DNA of 64,000 nt, taken from contig NC_016041.1 in assembly GCF_000226565.1 (NCBI RefSeq), positions 1,860,001 to 1,924,000 of the forward strand, written 5' to 3'. Shown in pieces: positions 17,800-26,858 of the stretch; the first letter of the stretch is position 1; each line of letters begins with the position of its first letter. The stretch is from Glaciecola nitratireducens FR1064 (GTDB taxonomy: Bacteria; Pseudomonadota; Gammaproteobacteria; Enterobacterales; Alteromonadaceae). A model generated the notes under the pieces. That model did not search any database. It was not told where the DNA came from and worked only from the letters and a program-made list of their open reading frames with translations. Position numbers and translations under genes: made by a program.

Positions 17800-19407
17800 C
17801 TACATTCTGAATACACCGAATTTCGTTTCTTCTATTTCTTTATTTAAAGAAGCGGAAATAGCTAAGCCAAGAACTCTTCTAGTGTCAGCAGGGTCAATGA
17901 CACCATCGTCCCACAAACGCGCTGAAGCATAGTAGGGATGTCCCTGTTTTTCATAAGTATCAATAACCGGCTTCTTGACTGCCTGATCCTGTTCGTTCGT
18001 CCATTCTTCACCGGCTCTGGTTGCTTGATCTTTTTTCACTTGAGCCAATACGCCTGCAGCTTGCTCTCCACCCATCACCGATATGCGAGCATTTGGCCAC
18101 ATGAACAGGAAGCGTGGGTCGTATGCACGACCGCACATGCCGTAGTTGCCGGCGCCGAAGCTGCCGCCAATCAGGACAGTGAATTTGGGTACTTTTGCAC
18201 AAGCTACTGCGGTCACCATTTTTGCACCGTGCTTTGCGATACCGCCGGATTCGTATTGTTTGCCAACCATGAAACCGGTAATGTTTTGTAAAAATACCAG
18301 CGGTATTTTACGTTGTGAGCATAGCTCTATGAAGTGAGCGCCTTTTTGTGCCGATTCTGAAAATAAAATACCGTTGTTTGCCACAATACCGACATTAAAT
18401 CCTTCGATACGAGCGAAACCGCAAATAAGGGTAGTACCATATAGCGCCTTAAACTCATGAAATTCCGAGCCGTCTACAACGCGAGCTATTACCTCTCTCA
18501 CATCGTAGGATTTTTTGCTGTCTTTCGGGATTACACCATATATTTCCCGAGTCTCATACAACGGAGCAACCGCCGGTTTTTTATCCGCTATGACTGGACG
18601 ACTGCGATTTAGACGAGCCACTGCATCTCGAGCGATTTGAAGCGCATGACGGTCATTATTAGCTAGATGATCTACCACTCCCGACGTGCGACAATGCACA
18701 TCACCACCGCCGAGCTCTTCAGCCGTGACAACTTCACCGGTCGCAGCCTGCACCAGCGGAGGTCCACCCAAAAATATTGTTCCTTGCTCACGCACGATAA
18801 TCGATTCATCAGCCATTGCTGGAACATACGCGCCGCCCGCGGTACAGGAGCCCATTACTACCGCTATCTGAGGAATATTTTGCGCAGACAAGTTAGCCTG
18901 ATTAAAGAAAATTCGACCAAAATGCTCGCGATCAGGAAAGACGTCATCTTGACGGGGCAAGTTTGCGCCGCCAGAATCGACTAAGTAAATGCAGGGAAGG
19001 TTGTTTTGTTCAGCAATTGTTTGTGCCCGTAAATGCTTTTTCACAGTAAGCGGGTAGTACGTGCCGCCTTTCACTGTTGCGTCATTAGCGACAATAATAC
19101 ATTCAATGCCTGAAACTCTGCCGATACCAGCGATTACGCCAGCACAAGGAACGTAATCGTCATAAACCTCCCAAGCAGCTAACTGAGAGATTTCAAGGAA
19201 TGCACTGTTTTTGTCGATTAATGCATTGATGCGTTCTCTCGGTAAAAGCTTGCCTCGGTCGGTGTGACGTTTACAGGCTTTTTCACCGCCACCTTGGGCA
19301 AGTTGGCTAACAAGACGGTTTAGGTCATCAACTTGCGCTTGCATGTGCGCAGCATTGTCCGAAAACTCTTGGCTATTGGTATTTATTTTTGAAGTAATTT
19401 TGGGCAC
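17800..19407 (-). CDS. liuB: Methylcrotonyl-CoA carboxylase, carboxyltransferase beta subunit
   Basis: Transfers the carboxyl group from biotin on LiuD to 3-methylcrotonyl-CoA. It has the two crotonase-like halves of an acyl-CoA carboxyltransferase: N-terminal [20 protein letters not shown] and [15 protein letters not shown], then [17 protein letters not shown]-terminal [16 protein letters not shown] and [20 protein letters not shown], followed by [19 protein letters not shown]. The 535-residue length matches MccB. The next gene downstream, liuC, begins about 97 bases later. The gap to the upstream liuA is 188 bases and holds two inverted repeats, listed separately. Confidence 0.95.
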   Translation of the reverse strand: MPKITSKINTNSQEFSDNAAHMQAQVDDLNRLVSQLAQGGGEKACKRHTDRGKLLPRERINALIDKNSAFLEISQLAAWEVYDDYVPCAGVIAGIGRVSGIECIIVANDATVKGGTYYPLTVKKHLRAQTIAEQNNLPCIYLVDSGGANLPRQDDVFPDREHFGRIFFNQANLSAQNIPQIAVVMGSCTAGGAYVPAMADESIIVREQGTIFLGGPPLVQAATGEVVTAEELGGGDVHCRTSGVVDHLANNDRHALQIARDAVARLNRSRPVIADKKPAVAPLYETREIYGVIPKDSKKSYDVREVIARVVDGSEFHEFKALYGTTLICGFARIEGFNVGIVANNGILFSESAQKGAHFIELCSQRKIPLVFLQNITGFMVGKQYESGGIAKHGAKMVTAVACAKVPKFTVLIGGSFGAGNYGMCGRAYDPRFLFMWPNARISVMGGEQAAGVLAQVKKDQATRAGEEWTNEQDQAVKKPVIDTYEKQGHPYYASARLWDDGVIDPADTRRVLGLAISASLNKEIEETKFGVFRM

Positions 19408-19475
19408 TGATGCACCTCGTATAATGGCATTTTAAGGCAAATTAAATTTTATGACACTAAACAAAATAACATACA

Positions 19476-19501
19476 AATGTCGCCTGCAAATAGGCGACAT
19501 T
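19476..19501 (-). other. Stem-loop between liuA and liuB
   Basis: Perfect 10-bp arms AATGTCGCCT (19476-19485) and AGGCGACATT (19492-19501) with a 6-base loop. In the minus-strand transcript it lies between the liuA stop and the liuB start. No T-run follows on that strand, so it looks like an mRNA-stabilising or processing element, or a weak attenuator, more than a terminator. Confidence 0.5.
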
Positions 19502-19542
19502 AACTGTTTTTCGTTTTGATTTCACACGTAGCGTTTGTCAGC

Positions 19543-19558
19543 TACCTTCATGAAGGTA
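19543..19558. promoter_or_regulatory. Perfect 16-bp palindrome between liuA and liuB
   Basis: TACCTTCATGAAGGTA is fully self-complementary with no spacer. It lies 38 bases downstream of the liuA stop codon and about 136 bases upstream of liuB. It differs from the LiuR-like box at the head of the operon. It may be a second operator for an internal promoter. No regulator can be named. Confidence 0.35.
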
Positions 19559-19595
19559 AACGTCTTGGTAATGCTAAGTGAACAGTCATCTTGCA

Positions 19596-20765
19596 TTAGG
19601 TAGATTCTTTAAATAACTCTCTACCAATTAACATGCGTCGTATTTCACTGGTGCCTGCACCAATTTCGTAAAGTTTTGCATCTCTTAACAGGCGTCCGGT
19701 TGGGTATTCATTGATGTAACCATTACCACCTAAAAGCTGAATAGCGTCTAACGCCATTTTAGTTGCTAACTCAGCGCTATACAATATAGCGCCAGCAGCA
19801 TCTTTGCGTGTTGTTTCGCCGCGATCACATGAGCGTGCTACAGCATAAACGTAAGCTCTTGCTGCATTCATCTGAGTATACATATCTGCCACTTTACCTT
19901 GCACCAATTGGAACTCACCAATAGATTGGCCAAATTGCTTACGATCATGAATATACGGAACGACAACATCCATGCACGCCTGCATGATGCCCAATGGACC
20001 GCCTGATAAAACTAAACGCTCATAGTCCAAGCCACTCATTAGAACTTTAACACCGCCACCAAGCTCACCAACTATGTTCTCGGCTGGTACTTCGCAGTCT
20101 TGAAAAACTAACTCACAGGTATTGGATGAACGCATACCAAGCTTGTCTAACTTTTGCGCTTGGGTAAACCCAGGAGTGCCTTTTTCTACGATAAACGCGG
20201 TAATGCCACGTGCACCAGCTGTTACGTCTGTTTTAGCATAAATGATAAAAACGTGAGCGTCAGGCCCATTCGTAATCCACATTTTGTTGCCATTTAATAC
20301 AAACTTATCGCCCACTTTTTCAGCCTTTAATTTCATGCTGACAACATCTGAACCGGCATTCGGTTCACTCATGGCTAATGCGCCAATGTGTTCACCGGAT
20401 ACCAATTTAGGTAGGTATTTTTCTTTTTGGGCTTGAGTACCGTTTTTAGCTAACTGATTCACGCATAGATTAGAGTGTGCTCCGTAGCTCAAGCCAACGC
20501 CCGCAGATGCTCTTGAAATTTCTTCCATCGCAACAGTGTGCGCAAGATAGCCCATGTTTGAACCGCCAAACTCTTCGCTTACGGTAACTCCTAACAAGCC
20601 CATATCACCAAATTTAGTCCACAGTTGGTTTGGGAACATGTTGTCTTCATCAGCCTTTTGAGCCAATGGAGCAATTTCGCTTTGGGCGAAATTATAAACG
20701 TGATCTCGCAGCATATCGATGTCTTCACCGAGACCGAAGTTTAGAGTTGGGTAGGGTGCGTTCAT
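19596..20765 (-). CDS. liuA: Isovaleryl-CoA dehydrogenase
   Basis: FAD enzyme oxidising isovaleryl-CoA to 3-methylcrotonyl-CoA, the first step unique to leucine after the branched-chain ketoacid dehydrogenase. The acyl-CoA dehydrogenase fold is clear: [57 protein letters not shown], and the C-terminal [22 protein letters not shown] glutamate in [12 protein letters not shown] (Glu249) sits where isovaleryl-CoA dehydrogenases carry their catalytic base, unlike most acyl-CoA dehydrogenases, which have it near residue 370. Length (389) is standard. It overlaps the regulator gene liuR by four bases. Confidence 0.95.
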   Translation of the reverse strand: MNAPYPTLNFGLGEDIDMLRDHVYNFAQSEIAPLAQKADEDNMFPNQLWTKFGDMGLLGVTVSEEFGGSNMGYLAHTVAMEEISRASAGVGLSYGAHSNLCVNQLAKNGTQAQKEKYLPKLVSGEHIGALAMSEPNAGSDVVSMKLKAEKVGDKFVLNGNKMWITNGPDAHVFIIYAKTDVTAGARGITAFIVEKGTPGFTQAQKLDKLGMRSSNTCELVFQDCEVPAENIVGELGGGVKVLMSGLDYERLVLSGGPLGIMQACMDVVVPYIHDRKQFGQSIGEFQLVQGKVADMYTQMNAARAYVYAVARSCDRGETTRKDAAGAILYSAELATKMALDAIQLLGGNGYINEYPTGRLLRDAKLYEIGAGTSEIRRMLIGRELFKEST

Positions 20766-21160
20766 AGGTTATTACCTCTTTGCAATTCAATTAGTTCGTC
20801 TTTACAACGTGCTTCCACGTCGTCCAATTCATTCATGAGCATTTGAATATCACTTAGTTGTTGATTCAAAACAGCTCGTTTTTGTTCAGTTAATGCCAAC
20901 ATAGTCTCAAGCTGAACGGCACTGTTTAAGTTAGTATCATATAAATCAAAAAGTGTTTTTATTTCGGCTAGTGAAAAGCCTAAACGTTTACCTCTTAGAA
21001 TTAACTTAAGGCGAACTTTATCCTTTAAGTGATATATTCGACTCTGTCCTTGACGTTCAGGAACCAACAAACCTTGCTCTTCGTAAAAACGAATAGAGCG
21101 TGCAGTAATATCAAATAACTTGGATAGTTCACCAATTGAATATTGCTGTTCTTGAGACAC
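20762..21160 (-). CDS. liuR: MerR-family regulator of the leucine/isovalerate operon
   Basis: A small MerR-type repressor or activator. The N-terminal winged helix reads [26 protein letters not shown], then [20 protein letters not shown]; a dimerising coiled coil follows from about residue 75 ([20 protein letters not shown]). Length (132) matches LiuR proteins, which head liu operons in many gammaproteobacteria and are thought to sense a leucine-pathway acyl-CoA. It starts with GTG, preceded by AAAAAGGTGA. It is first in the operon and overlaps liuA. A perfect palindrome about 25-45 bases upstream of its start is the likely binding site. Confidence 0.9.
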   Translation of the reverse strand: MSQEQQYSIGELSKLFDITARSIRFYEEQGLLVPERQGQSRIYHLKDKVRLKLILRGKRLGFSLAEIKTLFDLYDTNLNSAVQLETMLALTEQKRAVLNQQLSDIQMLMNELDDVEARCKDELIELQRGNNL

Positions 21161-21185
21161 TTTGTCACCTTTTTGCGTTCTTAAC

Positions 21186-21219
21186 CTTTACGTTAACGTA
21201 AAGCTGAGTTAACGTAAAG
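21186..21219. promoter_or_regulatory. LiuR-like operator: perfect palindrome plus a half-site
   Basis: CTTTACGTTAACGTAAAG at 21186-21203 is an 18-bp perfect palindrome, and GTTAACGTAAAG recurs at 21208-21219, so two half or full boxes lie 16 bases apart. The motif resembles the LiuR box predicted in comparative studies as I recall it. The site lies between liuR and the divergent thiolase gene, so it could control both directions. Confidence 0.75.
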
Positions 21220-21351
21220 GTAAAGCAAAGTTTAGCGTAGATCAACAAAATTCAATCACAACGTTTGCTACTAGCAAGGTTAGTCTCTTAATCTAGCCTT
21301 ACGGACTAGTGTTATGGTGTGGGATATTTTATTAACAACAGGAAAAATATA

Positions 21352-22524
21352 ATGAGTGAATCAATTGTAATAGTTGCAGCAAAGCGAACACCAATGGGTG
21401 GTTTTATGGGCGCCTTATCAGCAGTCCCATCGACTCAGTTAGGGGCAACTGCCATTACCGCTGCAATAAGCGGAATTGCTCCCACTGAAATTGATGAAGT
21501 TATTATGGGCTGCGTTCTGCCCGCAGGTTTGGGGCAAGCACCAGCACGTCAAGCAACGCTAGGCGCGGGTTTACCTTTGTCGGTCGGTGCGACAACAATT
21601 AACAAGGTATGCGGTTCTGGAATGAAAGCCATAATGCTAGCGCATGATTTAATCAGTGCAGGTAGCGCCGACGTTATTGTGGCCGGCGGTATGGAAAGTA
21701 TGAGTAACGCACCTTATTTACTGCCAAAAGCAAGAGCCGGTTATCGCATGGGGCATGGACAAGTGCTAGATCATATGATGTTGGACGGACTTGAGAATGC
21801 GTACGATGGTAAAGCAATGGGTTGCTTCGCCCAAGACACTGCTGACGCGGAAGATATCACACGAGAGCAAATGGATGAATTCGCTGTTAGTTCGTTGTCG
21901 AAAGCGAACAAGGCAATTGCAGATGGCACATTCGTTGATGAAATTGCTCCAGTAACCGTAAAAGATCGAAAAGGTGAGGTCATCGTTGATACCGACGAAG
22001 GCCCTGGCAACGCAAAACCAGAAAAAATACCTGCGCTACGCCCAGCATTTAAAAAGGACGGTACTGTTACTGCCGCCAATTCTAGCTCCATTTCGGATGG
22101 CGCCGCTGCATTAGTTGTTATGACTGCTTCTAAAGCCGCTGCTTTGGGTTTAACACCGTTAGCAAAAATTGTTGCGCATGCAACGAACGCCATAAAGCCC
22201 GAAGACTTCACCGTTGCTCCTGTTGGAGCGATCGAGAAAGTGTTCGCTAAAACGGGTTGGACAAAAGACGACGTTGATTTATTCGAGATAAACGAGGCTT
22301 TTGCTATGGTTACTATGTTAGGGGTCAATAAACTCGGTTTGGATGCCAATAAAGTTAACATTAAAGGCGGAGCTTGTGCCTTGGGTCATCCAATTGGTGC
22401 ATCAGGTGCGAGAATTGTGGTTACTCTGCTACACGCATTAAATCAAAAAGGTCTCAAGAAAGGCGTTGCTGCACTCTGCATTGGTGGCGGTGAAGCCACA
22501 GCTATCGCTGTAGAAATGCTATAA
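21352..22524 (+). CDS. atoB: Acetyl-CoA acetyltransferase (thiolase)
   Basis: Type II thiolase interconverting two acetyl-CoA with acetoacetyl-CoA; beside the liu operon it would finish use of the acetoacetate released by HMG-CoA lyase. Motifs: NKVCGSGMKA with the acylated Cys87, VAGGMESMSNAPYLL, NEAFAM, GGACALGHPIGASGAR with the catalytic histidine, and the C-terminal CIGGGEATAIAVE with the second active cysteine. The ATG at 21352 is preferred (CAGGAAAA upstream); 390 residues result, standard for the family. It diverges from liuR across a shared LiuR-like operator. The acetoacetate-activating CoA-transferase or ligase is not in the window. Confidence 0.93.
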   Translation: MSESIVIVAAKRTPMGGFMGALSAVPSTQLGATAITAAISGIAPTEIDEVIMGCVLPAGLGQAPARQATLGAGLPLSVGATTINKVCGSGMKAIMLAHDLISAGSADVIVAGGMESMSNAPYLLPKARAGYRMGHGQVLDHMMLDGLENAYDGKAMGCFAQDTADAEDITREQMDEFAVSSLSKANKAIADGTFVDEIAPVTVKDRKGEVIVDTDEGPGNAKPEKIPALRPAFKKDGTVTAANSSSISDGAAALVVMTASKAAALGLTPLAKIVAHATNAIKPEDFTVAPVGAIEKVFAKTGWTKDDVDLFEINEAFAMVTMLGVNKLGLDANKVNIKGGACALGHPIGASGARIVVTLLHALNQKGLKKGVAALCIGGGEATAIAVEML

Positions 22525-22562
22525 CATGGAAATATTGCTAATCTAATGGATTGAGAAAATGC

Positions 22563-22595
22563 AAAAGGGCATCGCTTTATTCGGGGCGATGCTCT
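22563..22595 (-). terminator. Intrinsic terminator of the DUF342 gene
   Basis: A 10-bp stem (22566-22575 with 22586-22595, one G-U pair, 10-base loop) is followed by TTTT on the minus strand. It lies 7 bases beyond the stop codon of the minus-strand DUF342 gene. On the plus strand it lacks a T-tract. Confidence 0.65.
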
Positions 22596-22601
22596 GCTAG
22601 T

Positions 22602-24248
22602 CTAGTTGATGAGCGGGGTGTGTTGCCATTTTCCTTCCTCAAGGCTGACCACAGATTTTAAATATTCTTTTTCAGAACGCCAATGACGTTTATTCATTTT
22701 TATAGATACGCCAGGGAACAGCTCTTTGTGGGCAACCACTCTTGCATTTTTTTCAAAATCAATCTTCGCTTGCCGCAAATCCTGCTCAACGGTTTCCAGC
22801 CACTTTAAAAGGTGTTTTTCTGACTCGAAAACCGCATCAATTTTATTCAGTTGATTGAGTAATCCATTTGGAACATGTTTCGCGTGTAGCTCACGCAACT
22901 TGATTTGATGATCGAAATTATTTTCCCGTAACTGCTTTAGAGACGTTAAAACTGCTTCATATCGTGCATTAAGCGTGTTTACGCTTTCACTGAAGTCAAC
23001 GATTAATGAGCTTCCTGATACAGCGCCAACTGTACCTGCATAGAGTGTAGAGCCACACTGAATGGTGCTAGCGAATAAATTACCCATGGGGCGATCAGGT
23101 TCACCGATAGTGACAATTCCTCCGCATTTTACTCGTGAATATGCAAGCTGCTTGCGTACGTTCAAATTCTTGTTTGCTACGATATCGAGGCCTTGTCCAT
23201 GTTGAACAAATACACTGCCTTTTGCATGCAGTTTACAATCTTCCTCATTCATTTTTCCCATTGCGCCTTCGGTAATAATAATATCACCTCCCGCTCTAAT
23301 GGTTGCTGATTCCACAAAACCGTTGATCGTTATATCACCCTTAGCAATAACCTCCATACTCTCTGTGACATCACCGTTCACTATAACGGCGCCGTCATAA
23401 TTTATATTACCGGTGCCAACATTGACACCTTTCGTCTGAAAAGTATTGTCAACGTTCATAATGTCGTTTTCAAACTTAGGCTGACCGCTGACTTCAGCTA
23501 AAATAATATTTTCATCTTGAGGGCTAATACTAGTATTCGCGCCTAACTTTATGGGTATCCATTGACCTTCAATTGGACTCAATGGAGAATCGGTGACTGT
23601 GTAGCCTGCTCGACCTTTGCCAGGAGGCTCTCTTTTGGCCACAGCTATTTTTGCTTGAACGCATAAAATGTCACCTAAGTTCCGCATGTTGACTTTATTA
23701 TTTCCGGCTTCCTGCGGCTGCAGGATCCGGTCTAGGGCGTTAGGAAAGAGTGATTTCAAACGCGATGGTTTACCGTCCTTTGCTGGAAGACCAATAGCCA
23801 CTATGCCAGTAAACTCGATGCCACTGTCGGCTTCTGAAGCCTGAAACAGCAAGTTCTTTATACGCTTTTTGCTAATACCTCTGTTAACGCCTTTTTGGCG
23901 CAAAAGAGCAAGCAGCTCTTCGTAAGTCGGCACTGAACCAGAATAGGGCGATTCAATGGTCATCTCAACTGACATTTGGTCGTTAGAAACAGTAACAGTG
24001 ACCGAAGCGTCTCTGATTTCACCTACAGCTTGGTGCAGTTCTTCTGAATTCTTTGATTTCTTAGCTGCGTTGCTTTGTTCGCAAAGTGAGGCTATCGCGT
24101 TGTTTAGGATAAAGAATTGTTTATATTCGGACTCGTGAATAAAAGCTTCGATCGCTTCAGGTTGCAGAAAGTCATCAACCAATAAAGGATCGATTGTCGC
24201 TATTAATTGTTTAGCGGCTTTGTTTATAGTTAACGTTAGACCTTTCAT
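22602..24248 (-). CDS. FapA-like DUF342 family protein
   Basis: A 548-residue cytoplasmic protein of the FapA/DUF342 family. The N-terminal third contains PTYEELLALLRQKGVNRGIS, typical of the family's N-terminal domain. The middle (about 260-400) is a right-handed beta-helix of short imperfect repeats, for example GDVTESMEVIAKGDITINGF and ATIRAGGDIIITEGAMG. A coiled-coil segment rich in Leu, Lys and Glu follows from about residue 420. Family members are linked to polar localisation or flagellar and envelope organisation in some bacteria, but function here is unknown: no flagellar or chemotaxis genes are nearby. It has its own terminator and appears monocistronic. Confidence 0.8.
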   Translation of the reverse strand: MKGLTLTINKAAKQLIATIDPLLVDDFLQPEAIEAFIHESEYKQFFILNNAIASLCEQSNAAKKSKNSEELHQAVGEIRDASVTVTVSNDQMSVEMTIESPYSGSVPTYEELLALLRQKGVNRGISKKRIKNLLFQASEADSGIEFTGIVAIGLPAKDGKPSRLKSLFPNALDRILQPQEAGNNKVNMRNLGDILCVQAKIAVAKREPPGKGRAGYTVTDSPLSPIEGQWIPIKLGANTSISPQDENIILAEVSGQPKFENDIMNVDNTFQTKGVNVGTGNINYDGAVIVNGDVTESMEVIAKGDITINGFVESATIRAGGDIIITEGAMGKMNEEDCKLHAKGSVFVQHGQGLDIVANKNLNVRKQLAYSRVKCGGIVTIGEPDRPMGNLFASTIQCGSTLYAGTVGAVSGSSLIVDFSESVNTLNARYEAVLTSLKQLRENNFDHQIKLRELHAKHVPNGLLNQLNKIDAVFESEKHLLKWLETVEQDLRQAKIDFEKNARVVAHKELFPGVSIKMNKRHWRSEKEYLKSVVSLEEGKWQHTPLIN

Positions 24249-24327
24249 ATATCTTTTCTACACACCTTTTTTGCCATCATTCAATTCTGTTAGGCTAATA
24301 ACTTGTTTTAGCAGTAATTCGACTCTA

Positions 24328-25893
24328 TTACAATTGCTCAATGTACAGAGTTATGGTCGATAATAACTTCATCTTTTTGCCATCTTCTGCATGTTTCTCC
24401 GCAAGTTCAGCGACCTGAGCCTGGCATTCTGAAATTGAAAGACAGGTTTTTTTGTTGTCCGCTGTGAATCGTGCTTTTCGGTGAGCTTGCCACTTGTCCA
24501 GCTCTGATTGATCAAGTGTGTGTGGAAAGTTTCTTGCTCTGTAACGCATTAGTTGTTCTGCGTATTGCAGATTTGGCGCCCTGTCTTGCCACACTGTTAA
24601 CTGCTCTGGCGGACACGCTTTTACCTCTGTCATCCAATGTTTATCGGCAGCAGACGCAAAACCGCGAGTATACAATGATGCATCTATATCAGTTTCAGTA
24701 TGCTGTCTGCCGTCCTCTTCAAAAATAGCTGATAATTTATCGGTAATATCAATTATTCTTTTTATATACGCATGATTTTTTAAACAGTCATCGCGACTGA
24801 TATTTAGTCTAACGGCATGCTCTGGCGTAAGTGTTTTTGCTGGTGCGACAAATGGCGATTTATTAATGTGAACGAGTTTGATACCTGGCTTTTTAGTGCC
24901 CAACGGCAGGTCGTCTTGTTTGGTGTAGAGCAATGCTTTTAAATCGTCTGAATCCATGGACTCAATTGAGGATAAGTCGGAGGCTAGGTCAACGCAAATT
25001 ACCGCATTTTTATTACTAGGGTGCATTGCTATTGGCATAAACCAACTACAACAGCCCTGCGTAGCGGGCAGCATTCCGCTAATGTGCAAAAATGGCTTCT
25101 GATTAGCAACATCAATATTTTGCATTACCGTGTTTTTATTTCTTAATGAAAAATAATAGTCGAACAGTTTTGGCTGTTTTGCTTTCATGAGTTGCGCAAA
25201 GGCTATCGTTGCTTTTACATCAGAAACAGCGTCGTGGGCCGATTCGTGATCAATGCCGTTGGCCGCGGTAAGTTCCTCTAGCTTGAACGAAGGTTTACCA
25301 TCTTCATGAATAGGCCACTCAATTCCTTCTGGTCGCAGTGCATAGCAGGCCCTAGCCAAATCAATAATATCCCAGCGGCTGTTGCCGTTTTTCCATTCTC
25401 GCTCGTAGGGGTCATAAAAATTTCTATAACGTAAAAAACGCGTGACTTCATCATCAAATCTGATGCTGTTGTAACCAACAACACAGGTGTCCGGTTTATC
25501 CATTATTTGCGCAATTTTTTCCGCAAACTCAGCTTCAATATAACCATCACGTAAGCTTTGCTGAGGAGTAATACCTGTTACTAAACAGGCTATAGGGTGG
25601 GGAATATAGTCGTTCGGTATTTGGCAGAAGTAACTTACTGGATTGCCAATAATATTTAAATCTAAATCCGTTCTTATGGCAGCAAACTGACATGGGAAAT
25701 CATATTTGGGATCAACCCCCCACGTTTCATAATCATGCCAGAGCAAGGTAGGTCCAGAAAACTGAACATCATCGTTTCTGCTATTTTTACGAGAAGACAT
25801 GTCAATTAATATGTCTTTAAAGGTTTCTCTTACCGAGCTGTTTTTTTCAGAGCCGCTTTTTACGGAACTGTCTTTGTCGAAAGATGCGGTCAT
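24328..25893 (-). CDS. sbcB: Exodeoxyribonuclease I
   Basis: Processive 3'-5' exonuclease on single-stranded DNA, acting in recombination and mismatch repair. The DnaQ-like domain starts WHDYETWGVDPKYDFPCQFA with the acidic Exo I motif, continues with GYNSIRFDDEVTRFLRYRNF (Exo II) and ESAHDAVSDVKATI (Exo III). LLYTKQDDLPLG, LVHINKSPFVAP and the C-terminal LMRYRARNFPHTLD match the SH3-like and helical domains of the E. coli enzyme. The annotated start gives about 45 residues before the conserved core, versus about 13 in E. coli; a second ATG at 25800 would shorten this. Neither has a strong ribosome-binding site, so the start is uncertain. Confidence 0.93.
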   Translation of the reverse strand: MTASFDKDSSVKSGSEKNSSVRETFKDILIDMSSRKNSRNDDVQFSGPTLLWHDYETWGVDPKYDFPCQFAAIRTDLDLNIIGNPVSYFCQIPNDYIPHPIACLVTGITPQQSLRDGYIEAEFAEKIAQIMDKPDTCVVGYNSIRFDDEVTRFLRYRNFYDPYEREWKNGNSRWDIIDLARACYALRPEGIEWPIHEDGKPSFKLEELTAANGIDHESAHDAVSDVKATIAFAQLMKAKQPKLFDYYFSLRNKNTVMQNIDVANQKPFLHISGMLPATQGCCSWFMPIAMHPSNKNAVICVDLASDLSSIESMDSDDLKALLYTKQDDLPLGTKKPGIKLVHINKSPFVAPAKTLTPEHAVRLNISRDDCLKNHAYIKRIIDITDKLSAIFEEDGRQHTETDIDASLYTRGFASAADKHWMTEVKACPPEQLTVWQDRAPNLQYAEQLMRYRARNFPHTLDQSELDKWQAHRKARFTADNKKTCLSISECQAQVAELAEKHAEDGKKMKLLSTITLYIEQL

Positions 25894-26408
25894 GTTGGTC
25901 GTTGTTAACTTTTTTTTATTATTGCTATATACGCTACTTTATCATGACTAAACAAACATTGAACCTGACCCTCTATAAATTTAACGACTAATAGTTGTTT
26001 TATAGCGGTTTACTATATGAAAATATTCATGTTTTTGTATCGTTGAATGGTGCTGCATAGTCCGTGCAGTATTTCCAAAAGTGAGTTGGTTTCATTATAT
26101 TTATTAATGGCTTAACATTATTTCTCACATCAACTTATTATTATGTATTTTTCAAAAATAAAATATAAAGCTTGTTGTTTCTATTAGTTATTATATTTCG
26201 TTGATCAAAACACCAAGCTAATACTATTTTTCTCTAAGAACGGAATACTCAATTTGATGATATCAATGCAGAGCTAGACAGGGTCTATTCTTTCTACTTT
26301 CAAAGACTTTTTAGCGCGAACTAATAGTGTTGTTAGTATGTTTCGTTATATAACAACTTGCTATTTTCGGTCTATGCTTAACATTCAATTTTTTATTAGG
26401 GAATCGCT
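25894..26408. other. AT-rich 515-base intergenic region
   Basis: No coding sequence beyond short random frames is visible. The region is markedly richer in A and T than its neighbours. Inverted repeats include GTTGTTA (26329-26335) with TAACAAC (26351-26357), just upstream of the small ORF at 26409, and a short CTGCA/TGCAG stem near 26053-26073. It must hold the promoters for minus-strand sbcB and for the small ORF, but I cannot place them confidently. Confidence 0.4.
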
Positions 26409-26666
26409 ATGCGTGAAGTAATAAAAATGGATCCCGACCCATCTTTCGGTGATGATAATAGCAGAATGTCGCACGTCGACTCTTATTTAACGTCGAGTAT
26501 TGTTCCATTTTTTTCTATTAGAAAACTGCGGCTTATTTACAATGAATTGCACAGTACAAGCGACTTTGAATATCATTCGTTTGACGCTTTTAAGCACCAA
26601 GTAATGTCATCAGCAGCGCCTCAATTGGAGTTAAATAAATGGCAAGCGATCTCCTCGCGTAGATAG
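26409..26666 (+). CDS. Small hypothetical protein (85 residues)
   Basis: I do not recognise this protein. It has an ATG preceded by a good TAGGGA ribosome-binding site six bases upstream, and lies alone on the plus strand in AT-rich DNA between sbcB and hrpA. The product is hydrophilic at the start (MREVIKMDPDPSFGDDNSRM), with a short hydrophobic stretch SSIVPFFSI, then KLRLIYNELHST, FEYHSFDAFKHQ and a basic end. No signal peptide or membrane helix is evident. It could be a small regulatory protein or a chance open frame. The only evidence for translation is the ribosome-binding site and the clean frame. Confidence 0.45.
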   Translation: MREVIKMDPDPSFGDDNSRMSHVDSYLTSSIVPFFSIRKLRLIYNELHSTSDFEYHSFDAFKHQVMSSAAPQLELNKWQAISSRR

Positions 26667-26858
26667 GTGTCGTAATGAAATGCTCGAGAGTTCATATTTA
26701 TTAAGCGACAGTATTTATGTACTGGGAATAAGGGGGAGCAATAGCCAATAACAATCACTTCTGTTAGTCTTAAGGCTGAAAGCATGCGGTGCTGCGTGAT
26801 TTTTGCTTTTTTCCCCAACAATAAATGAACTCTATTAAGTGCTAGCTGTATATATCTG

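Noticed and set aside
21771-22361. Long antisense frame (196 codons) opposite the thiolase gene
   Set aside because: It lies entirely within a clearly conserved thiolase on the other strand and has no family motif or ribosome-binding site; high-GC third positions create such shadows.
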